Origin: Bacillota bacterium
GTDB taxonomy: Bacteria > Bacillota > UBA5301 > JASBVW01
Assembly (NCBI GenBank): GCA_029961005.1
Contig: JASBVW010000112.1
Coordinates: forward strand, 1 to 5,698
DNA: 5,698 bases
Reading direction: 5' to 3'
The position numbers and the translations under genes were made by a program. Position 1 is the first letter of the stretch, and every line of letters starts with the position of its first letter. Below the pieces are notes generated by a model. The model was not told the DNA's origin. It saw only the letters and a program-made list of their open reading frames with translations, and did no database searches. Below, one piece after another: positions 1 to 5,275 of the stretch.

Positions 1-303
1 CACCTCTAGAGTGGGGCCCTCCGTCTCAAACTTACCCTTCAGGTCGGTGAATTCTTTGATAAAGCCGGTATGCTGGGCCTTGTGCGAGTTGTAGCCCGGA
101 TAATCATACTGCGTCATGTACTTCTCTTCTGTTCCGAAATGGAAGACTATGTAGTCGCTCAAAAAATTCAGCGTCCGGCCCACCTCCTCTTTCCCTCTCC
201 CTTCCGAACAGGCCGCCAGCAGCTGGTTGACCCGCTCGATCAACTCCTTGTGCTGGTCGTCAATCTGGGTCACGCCCGTGGCCAGATCCTCGGTCCACTT
301 CAT
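1..303 (-). CDS. Bacteriohemerythrin (5' part, cut by window edge)
   Basis: Reading the minus strand from the ATG at 303-301 gives 101 residues, open to the window edge, so the C-terminus is missing. The protein has the hemerythrin di-iron ligand pattern: His18 in TQIDDQHKEL, His55 and Glu59 in FHFGTEEKYM, and His74 and His78 in HKAQH. The last expected ligands (the C-terminal H-x4-D) would lie beyond base 1. Hemerythrins are four-helix bundles with a non-haem di-iron site that bind O2 reversibly; bacterial versions act in O2 storage, delivery or sensing, and some interact with NO. No signal peptide is visible, so it is probably cytoplasmic. A strong AAGGAGG (319-313) sits 9 bases before the ATG. 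It is divergent from the TIGR00725 gene. The start and family are confident; the physiological role is inference. Confidence 0.92.
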   Translation of the reverse strand, partial: MKWTEDLATGVTQIDDQHKELIERVNQLLAACSEGRGKEEVGRTLNFLSDYIVFHFGTEEKYMTQYDYPGYNSHKAQHTGFIKEFTDLKGKFETEGPTLEV

Positions 304-409
304 CTTGCACAACCTCCTTGAAAGTAAAGCACCCGGAACTAATAACTGGTTGCTTTTTCTCAAACACATTCTTCGGAAAGAAAGCGGGAGGGCTTAAGCC
401 ATGTTTTAA

Positions 410-658
410 GCTTGCTGCCAAAGATCTGGCTCGTTCTGGTTTACGATTTTTTCTAGCGTCTCCCCCCACGCCGCCAGGCGCTGGCTCAAAGAAAACCCCA
501 TCGTCCCCGAGCGCGTAACTGAGATTGCTGAAGCCCGAGCAAAAGCTATTCTCTTGACTTGCGCGGACAAAGACTTCTCTCCCGCCCGGGGATTAGAGAT
601 GCGGCGCCGGCGTGGCGGTTACAGCCGGGAGAACATTTATGATAAAATGTTGGCGTGA
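410..658 (+). pseudogene. Possible 3' remnant of an unrecognised gene
   Basis: A frame is open from just after the TAA at 407-409 to the TGA at 656-658. From the Trp at 482 onward it looks like real protein: ENPIVPERVTEIAEARAKAI forms a plausible amphipathic helix, followed by LLTCADKDFSPARGLEM and a basic, tyrosine-containing tail ending in IYDKMLA. There is no ATG or GTG in the frame before base 599 (the first TTG is at 554) and no ribosome site at a suitable place, so it cannot be translated as it stands. Homopolymers at 447-452 (T6) and 462-467 (C6), with readable sequence in other frames just upstream, would fit a frameshifted, 5'-truncated gene. Its third-position GC is lower than in the neighbouring genes. 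I do not recognise the family. It may simply be a chance open frame. Confidence 0.3.
632..651. promoter_or_regulatory. AT-rich inverted repeat with a -10-like element
   Basis: Arms AACATTT (632-638) and AAATGTT (645-651) are perfect reverse complements around a 6-base spacer. The sequence includes TATGAT (638-643), one base from the -10 consensus, about 48 bases before the ATG at 691. No good -35 lies 16-18 bases upstream (GCGGTT at 615-620 is poor), so this would be an activator-dependent or weak promoter. The 20-base size suits a dimeric regulator site, but I cannot name the regulator. It also overlaps the possible gene remnant. Confidence 0.25.
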
Positions 659-690
659 ACTGATTCCAGTCCAACGGAGGCCATGGGCAG

Positions 691-1257
691 ATGGGCGGAA
701 GGATTCGCATCGGCGTCATCGGACAATCCGGCCCGATTTCGGAAGAGGTGGCCCAAATAGCCGCAGCCGTGGGGCGCGAGGTGGCCCGGGCCGGGGCGAT
801 CCTCTTCACCGGGGGGAGGAACGGGGTCATGGAGGCTGCCTGCCGGGGAGCTAAAGAGGCCGGCGGCCTGACGGTGGGCATCCTGCCGGGAGACAGTATC
901 GCAGAGGGCAACCCCTACCTGGACGTGCCCGTCACCACCGGCCTGGGCTTCGACTTTCGCAGCACCATCTTGATTCACTCCTCGGACGCCGTCATCATGA
1001 TCGGCGGCTGCAACGGCACCTTGGGGGAACTGTCCACCGCCTACCTCAACCTCAAACCGGTAGTGGTCCTGGAAAAGACGGGAGGCTGGACGGACCGGCT
1101 CAGAGAGGTGGCTTACGACGGCCGTTACCTGGACGAGCGGCGGAACGTCCCGCTCTATTACGCCAGTTCGGCGGAAGAAGCGGTCAGGCTGGCCCTCTTC
1201 CTGGCCGGGCAGCAAGAAAAAGAGAGCCAGCGGGGGCAGCGGTACAAAGTAGGGTAA
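691..1257 (+). CDS. TIGR00725 family protein (SLOG/LOG-like Rossmann fold)
   Basis: The 188-residue product has the single-domain Rossmann layout of the TIGR00725 family, related to LOG/'lysine decarboxylase-like' and DprA-type SLOG proteins that bind nucleotides or nucleotide-derived ligands. Visible motifs are the N-terminal strand and turn IGVIGQSGPI (7-16), TGGRNGVMEAACRGAKEAGG (40-59), the conserved Arg90, and IGGCNGTLGE (104-113) with Glu113. The last segment replaces the PGGxGTxxE of true LOG phosphoribohydrolases, so cytokinin-type activity should not be assumed. There is no signal peptide, so it is cytoplasmic. The start is fixed by CGGAGG (675-680) and by an in-frame TGA at 661-663 with no other start between. 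The polar tail after about residue 170 looks disordered. A terminator follows, making it a single-gene unit. The cellular role of this family is unknown. Confidence 0.9.
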   Translation: MGGRIRIGVIGQSGPISEEVAQIAAAVGREVARAGAILFTGGRNGVMEAACRGAKEAGGLTVGILPGDSIAEGNPYLDVPVTTGLGFDFRSTILIHSSDAVIMIGGCNGTLGELSTAYLNLKPVVVLEKTGGWTDRLREVAYDGRYLDERRNVPLYYASSAEEAVRLALFLAGQQEKESQRGQRYKVG

Positions 1258-1316
1258 GCCCTACCACTCGGGCCATCCACTCTACCAGGCGAGATAATGA
1301 GCCGGAAGATCGAGAC

Positions 1317-1354
1317 GAGGGGGAAAACCAGCCTTTCCCTCTTTTTAATTTTTT
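1317..1354 (+). terminator. Intrinsic terminator after the TIGR00725 gene
   Basis: GAGGGGGAAA (1317-1326) pairs with TTTCCCTCTT (1334-1343) as a 10-base-pair stem with two G-U pairs around a 7-base loop. It is followed by a T-rich run, TTTTTAATTTTTT (1342-1354). It lies 60 bases after the stop codon at 1257. It separates the TIGR00725 gene from the haem operon, which must therefore have its own promoter in 1355-1540. Confidence 0.85.
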
Positions 1355-1404
1355 CTCTCGCGGGAGCAGGCCCCGCCCTAAAATCTTACTAAGCAGGGTA
1401 GAAT

Positions 1405-1434
1405 TTGCACAAAATACAACCTTCGAAGTAATAT
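1405..1434 (+). promoter_or_regulatory. Weak promoter candidate for the cytochrome operon
   Basis: TTGCAC (1405-1410) and TAATAT (1429-1434) are spaced 18 bases apart in the most AT-rich part of the leader, downstream of the terminator and about 107 bases upstream of the HAO-like gene. Each element matches the sigma-70/sigma-A consensus only partly. A TTCGAA palindrome falls within the spacer, as a regulator site would. The location is sensible but the boxes are weak. Confidence 0.3.
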
Positions 1435-1464
1435 TTTGGTGGGGCCACTTATTCTCTTTCGAAG
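1421..1464. repeat. Two TTCGAAG sites in the cytochrome operon leader
   Basis: CTTCGAAG (1421-1428) is a perfect palindrome, and TTCGAAG recurs at 1458-1464, 36 bases away. The two copies can be a tandem operator on DNA, or pair with each other as a 7-base-pair stem in the transcript. The second copy directly precedes an AAGGAGG (1465-1471) that has no annotated gene. A regulatory meaning is inference; two matches to a 7-base word could be chance. Confidence 0.3.
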
Positions 1465-1540
1465 AAGGAGGTGGGGTGTCGGGTTTCCTCTCTGCTTGTT
1501 TATCCGGCGTAAACCCAAAGTAGAGTAAAGGAGGGAAAGC

Positions 1541-2785
1541 ATGAAAATGAAGCGCTACCTCAGCGCAGGTTTGGTGCTGACGGCACTGGGGCTTCTCTGG
1601 GGAACAACGGCGCCGGCCCTGGCTGCCCCCAAGTCCAGCTGCATCTCCTGCCACGAAAAGGTGACGCCGGCGGTGGTGAAGCAGTTTGCCGCCGGAAAGA
1701 TGGGGCGCACGCTGGACTGTTCAGCCTGCCACGGCACCGAACACCGGTCGGAGCAGGACGTGGCCAAGGCCAAGCTCCCCAGTCCGGACACTTGCGCCCA
1801 GTGCCACCCCAAGAAGGTGGAAGAGTTTAGGGCCGGGAAGCATGCCCTGGCCTGGGCGGCCATGAAGGCCATGCCCATGCTCTCCCATCAACCTCTGCCC
1901 ATGAAGGGCGACGGGCTGAAGGGCTGCTCCGGCTGCCACACGATCGGGGACAAGGCCGCTTCCGAAATCACGCGCTACGGGAGCGGGGCTTGCGACTCCT
2001 GCCATACTCGGCACACCTTCTCGGTCCAGGAAGCCCGCGACCCGAGGACGTGCCGGACCTGTCACATGGGATTTGACCACCCCCAGTGGGAGATGTGGCA
2101 GACCTCCAAGCACGGCACCATCTGGGAGATCGAAACCGGCAGGCAGACCACCGCAGGGAGCGAACGGGCGCCCACCTGCCAGACCTGCCACCTGCCCGGC
2201 GGCAATCACGCCGTGATGACGGCGTGGGGCTTTTTGGCCCTGCGGGTGCCGGAGGACGATCCTGAATGGTGGAAGGACCGGGTGACCATCCTCCAGGCCC
2301 TGGGGGTCCTAGACGGTCAGGGCAATCCCACGGAGCGGCTTGCCGTGGTCCAGGGGGGTAAAGTGGCCCGGCTCAGCAAAGAGGAGTTCGCCCAGCAGAG
2401 GGCGCGGATGCTGGAGACCTGCACCAAGTGCCATTCCCGCCGGTACGCTGAGGAGAACTTGGCCGCCGGGGATCAAATGGTTAGAGAGGCCGACCGGATC
2501 TTCGCCCAGGCCATCAGGACCGTCAAGTCGCTCTACGACCAGGGTCTCTTGAAGAAGCCGGCCGGCTGGACTTTCGCTCCTGACCTCCTGCAATTCTACG
2601 AAGCCAAGACCCCCATCGAGCAGGACCTCTACCTGATCTTCATGGAATACAGGATGAGGACCTTCCAGGGGGCCTTCCACGCCAATCCGGACTACGCCCA
2701 CTGGTACGGCTGGGCCAAGATGAAGGAGGCCGCGGTGAGAATCGAGGACGCAGCAGCGGCTCTGCGGGCAGGCCAGAAGCGGTAA
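1541..2785 (+). CDS. Secreted octahaem cytochrome c, hydroxylamine oxidoreductase (HAO) family
   Basis: The 414-residue product starts with a signal peptide (MKMKR, hydrophobic 7-21, likely cleavage near APALA-A, residues 24-29) and carries eight CXXCH haem motifs at 34, 60, 85, 129, 151, 171, 213 and 294. Segments match HAO well: CDSCHTRHTFSVQEAR (151-166), CHMGFDHPQWEMW with SKHG (174-192), RAPTCQTCH (209-217), CTKCHSRRYAEENL (294-307) and NPDYAHWYGW (382-391). By order, haem 4 (129-133) is the counterpart of the HAO catalytic haem, and Asp179-His180 matches its distal Asp-His pair. Family members oxidise hydroxylamine or, in reductive forms, reduce nitrite, NO or hydroxylamine. It lacks the long N-terminal region and membrane tail of the roughly 570-residue Nitrosomonas enzyme. 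The P460 cross-linking tyrosine also appears absent. The start follows AAAGGAGGG (1527-1535). It forms an operon with the next gene. The family is confident; the direction of catalysis is inferred. Confidence 0.93.
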   Translation: MKMKRYLSAGLVLTALGLLWGTTAPALAAPKSSCISCHEKVTPAVVKQFAAGKMGRTLDCSACHGTEHRSEQDVAKAKLPSPDTCAQCHPKKVEEFRAGKHALAWAAMKAMPMLSHQPLPMKGDGLKGCSGCHTIGDKAASEITRYGSGACDSCHTRHTFSVQEARDPRTCRTCHMGFDHPQWEMWQTSKHGTIWEIETGRQTTAGSERAPTCQTCHLPGGNHAVMTAWGFLALRVPEDDPEWWKDRVTILQALGVLDGQGNPTERLAVVQGGKVARLSKEEFAQQRARMLETCTKCHSRRYAEENLAAGDQMVREADRIFAQAIRTVKSLYDQGLLKKPAGWTFAPDLLQFYEAKTPIEQDLYLIFMEYRMRTFQGAFHANPDYAHWYGWAKMKEAAVRIEDAAAALRAGQKR

Positions 2786-2811
2786 AAAACAGGCAAACTG
2801 ACCAAAGGCGA

Positions 2812-2821
2812 GAGAGGGTGA
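2812..2821 (+). promoter_or_regulatory. Ribosome binding site deciding the start at 2827
   Basis: GAGAGGGTGA is close to the anti-Shine-Dalgarno complement AGGAGGTGA and ends 5 bases before the GTG at 2827. The GTG at 2818 lies inside this site and would have to use the weaker AAAGGCGAG (2804-2812). I therefore favour 2827; the two starts differ by only three residues. Confidence 0.5.
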
Positions 2822-2826
2822 CCTTC

Positions 2827-5244
2827 GTGCGCGTTCAGAAGCGTTCCTGGTTTTACCTGGGTGGGGCGGCTTTGCTGGCAGGCCTTCTCCTGAGCGCAGC
2901 CCTGCTGGTTTTGCCCCCGTTCCTCGGATTGGGTAGCCTGTACGGCCGTCCGGCAGGTGGCTCGCTGGCCGGGCAGGTCACGGCGGTGAAGGGGATCATC
3001 CCCTTCGCCCTGCCCGGACTCCCCGGCGTTCGGGTTACTGTCCAGCCGGGCGGGTACACCGCCACCACGGACCGGAACGGTTTCTTCTCCCTGGACGTAC
3101 CACCGGGGGTGTACGAGGTCACCTTCTCCGCCCCGGGTTATGAAACCCTGCTGCAGAAGGTGCTGGTGCCGGCTTCGTCCCCGGCCCGGGTCTCGGCAGC
3201 CCTCTTTCCCGCCCCCCAGGGGCGGCCGGTGGCCGCCCTGAAGTGGGGCGCCCGGAGCCAGGGTGAGGGGAGGGTGCCCTATAACACCGCCGTCTACCTC
3301 GACGCCTCTGACTCCCAAAATGTCTCCCGGGAGGGCATCCGCTGGGAGATTCGGGACGGCGCGGGGCGCATCCTGAACGATCCCTATGCCGTACCGCCGC
3401 GCCCCCTGCAGCTCGCGCCCTCGCCCATCCCCGGGAGCTCCCCGCTGGAGTTTATCTTCACGCCCCCCGCCCCCGGCATCTACACCGTGCGGCTCTTCCT
3501 CAAGAACCGCTTCTCCGGCGAGGAAGAAAGCTCTGCGGAGCTGGTGGTCCAGGCGGAGAACACCCCGCCGGAGGCCCTTCCCCGCGTCATCGCCGGGCCG
3601 CACCCTCCTGGCAAGCAGCCCGACGGCCGGCTCAAGGAGGGGTCGGGACTCCGGACGGTCCTGGCGGGAGAGAAGGTCTACCTGGCCGGGTGGGGCCTGG
3701 ACCGCAACCTGCCCTCCCCCGAGCTCTATAACCCGGGTGGGCACCGGCCGGATGCCTACGGCAAGAATGACGACTGGCTGCAGCGGCAGTTTGCCTGGCA
3801 CTGGCGGCTGGAGTACGTGGACCCCGCCGGGAAGCGAACCGACGTGACAAGGCTCCTGCAAGCCGATGGCCCCGAGCCGGCACAACGCACCCAGTACCCG
3901 TGGTTTGTGGCGGAAAGGCCGGGGCAATACATCGCCACCCTGGCGGTGGAGGATCGCGACCCTTACGGTCCGTCGCTGCTCAGCCCGGAGGCGTCGCTGA
4001 CCATCGCGGTCCTCCCCCGGGAAGGCGCCCTGGCGCCGGAAAAGACGTGCCTGCAGGGCGGCTGCCACCGCTCTCTGGAGGCGCAGCGCCCCTCTCCATC
4101 GGATTTCCCCGCCGCAGGCACAGGGCGGGCCGGGCAGGTCGCCGGCGGCATGTCCTGCCAGGCCTGCCACGGCCCGGGACAGCCGCACCTGTCCGCCCAG
4201 GGAGCCGAGGCCAAGCGCCAGACCATGGAGGTTTCCTACGAGGCGGCGCAGTGCGGCCGCTGCCATCAGGAGTACAGCCAGTGGGAGAAGTCCCGCCACG
4301 CCGACGGGTACGCCTACGGCTTTTACGAAGTGGCCCGGCCGCTTTTGCTCAACTGCGCCAAGTGCCACTACCCCCAGGGCTTCGCCGACGCAGTCAGCAT
4401 CGCGGCGGCCCGGAAGATCCCCTTCGGAGAGGTAGAGTTTAAAAAACCCCTCTTCCCCGGCGGCCCCCTTTTCTTCGACTTTGACCGGGTGCCGGAGAAA
4501 GTGGGCCGGGGCATCTCCTGCCAGGCCTGCCACGACCCTCACCGGATCTCGCCGGAAAATAAGGAAGGATTGCGCGTAGACAAGTCAGCCCTCTGCGCCA
4601 CCTGCCACGAGGAGAAGTGGCAGAACGTTCTCCTGGAGGGGACAGCCGGGCGGGTAGGCTCGGCCTACGAGTACCCGGGGGAGAAGTACGACTTCCCCAA
4701 CCCCCACAACACCCCGGAGAAGTGCGTCCTGTGCCACATGGACCAGGGCTCGCCGGCCGTGGATGAGCAGGGCGTACGGCGCTTAGGCGGCCACACCCTG
4801 CGGATGCGGGATGCCGGGCCGGACGGCAAACTGGGCGGGTTCGGCCCGTCGCCCGACGACCCCAACCGGCCCCGGGAGCAGTACGGCGCGGACGACCTCC
4901 TGAACACCGCCCCCTGCCAGAGGTGTCACCCCGGTGCTACCACCTTCGACCTCAACGGCCGCCAGCGGGAAATCTACAATCTCTGGCTGGAGCTGGGGCG
5001 CCTCCTGCGGGAGCGCAACCAGGGAACCCTGCCCGGGTACAAGCCGGGGGATAAATGCGCCACTTGCCACCGAGGTGGGACCATGCCCTTTAACGACGAC
5101 CCGTACCTGGTCCTGGAGAACGCCTACACCAACTACAAGCTGGTCATGAACGACCGAAGTTGGGGGATTCACAACTACCGGTACACTAAGAAGCTCCTGG
5201 AGGACTCCATTCGGTCCCTGAAGGAAGGCATGGCGGGCCGGTAA
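2827..5244 (+). CDS. Membrane-anchored nonahaem cytochrome c with N-terminal beta-sandwich domains
   Basis: With the GTG at 2827 the protein has 805 residues (808 from the GTG at 2818). One hydrophobic segment (about 8-30) after a basic start looks like an uncleaved anchor. A carboxypeptidase-regulatory-like/PEGA-type domain follows (about 46-130, with TTDRNGFFSLDVPPGVYEVT), then two Ig/PKD-like domains (about 133-250 and 255-397). The C-terminal half binds haem: one CX4CH (CLQGGCH, 408-414) and eight CXXCH at 444, 476, 510, 565, 590, 633, 697 and 744. The GxSCQACH motifs and the terminal GIHNYRYTKKLL resemble multihaem families of the NrfA/octahaem reductase/c554 kind. No CXXCK active-site motif is present, so an electron-transfer role is more likely than catalysis. 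It starts about 40 bases after the HAO-like gene and is presumably co-transcribed, probably as redox partner or membrane tether. I know no named family with this whole architecture. Confidence 0.92.
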   Translation: MRVQKRSWFYLGGAALLAGLLLSAALLVLPPFLGLGSLYGRPAGGSLAGQVTAVKGIIPFALPGLPGVRVTVQPGGYTATTDRNGFFSLDVPPGVYEVTFSAPGYETLLQKVLVPASSPARVSAALFPAPQGRPVAALKWGARSQGEGRVPYNTAVYLDASDSQNVSREGIRWEIRDGAGRILNDPYAVPPRPLQLAPSPIPGSSPLEFIFTPPAPGIYTVRLFLKNRFSGEEESSAELVVQAENTPPEALPRVIAGPHPPGKQPDGRLKEGSGLRTVLAGEKVYLAGWGLDRNLPSPELYNPGGHRPDAYGKNDDWLQRQFAWHWRLEYVDPAGKRTDVTRLLQADGPEPAQRTQYPWFVAERPGQYIATLAVEDRDPYGPSLLSPEASLTIAVLPREGALAPEKTCLQGGCHRSLEAQRPSPSDFPAAGTGRAGQVAGGMSCQACHGPGQPHLSAQGAEAKRQTMEVSYEAAQCGRCHQEYSQWEKSRHADGYAYGFYEVARPLLLNCAKCHYPQGFADAVSIAAARKIPFGEVEFKKPLFPGGPLFFDFDRVPEKVGRGISCQACHDPHRISPENKEGLRVDKSALCATCHEEKWQNVLLEGTAGRVGSAYEYPGEKYDFPNPHNTPEKCVLCHMDQGSPAVDEQGVRRLGGHTLRMRDAGPDGKLGGFGPSPDDPNRPREQYGADDLLNTAPCQRCHPGATTFDLNGRQREIYNLWLELGRLLRERNQGTLPGYKPGDKCATCHRGGTMPFNDDPYLVLENAYTNYKLVMNDRSWGIHNYRYTKKLLEDSIRSLKEGMAGR

Positions 5245-5275
5245 GCACAAGGCCGCGATTAAGAGGAAGGCTCGT

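Larger units (their letters stand above)
304..690. other. Divergent intergenic region
   Basis: This 387-base stretch separates two divergent genes. It holds the Shine-Dalgarno of the hemerythrin gene (319-313, minus strand), a perfect 10-base palindrome GGCTTAAGCC (391-400), a stretch that reads like the end of a decayed gene (410-658), an AT-rich inverted repeat (632-651) and the CGGAGG ribosome site (675-680) of the next gene. The part near 320-460 is visibly richer in A and T than the flanking genes. I found no convincing -35/-10 pair for either divergent gene, and no tRNA or riboswitch-like fold. Confidence 0.6.

Noticed and set aside
554..582. TTGACT at 554-559 as a -35 box
   Set aside because: No -10-like hexamer lies 16-18 bases downstream; the sequence there is C/T-rich.
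637..1215. Minus-strand open frame opposite the TIGR00725 gene
   Set aside because: The plus strand carries conserved Rossmann motifs and a ribosome site; the minus frame has neither a known motif nor a good start.
1258..1316. tRNA-like words on the minus strand (GGCCCGAGTGGT)
   Set aside because: Only a D-arm-like fragment can be seen; no acceptor stem, anticodon arm or T-arm can be assembled around it.
1184..1654. Minus-strand open frame across the cytochrome leader
   Set aside because: It crosses the terminator, the leader and the HAO-like signal peptide region, and its sequence shows no protein-like conservation.
2692..4542. Very long minus-strand open frame (616 codons) under the nonahaem gene
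   Set aside because: Its translation is Gly/Pro/Arg/Leu-rich low-complexity sequence without motifs, and it mirrors a gene with nine clear haem motifs. It is an artefact of high GC.
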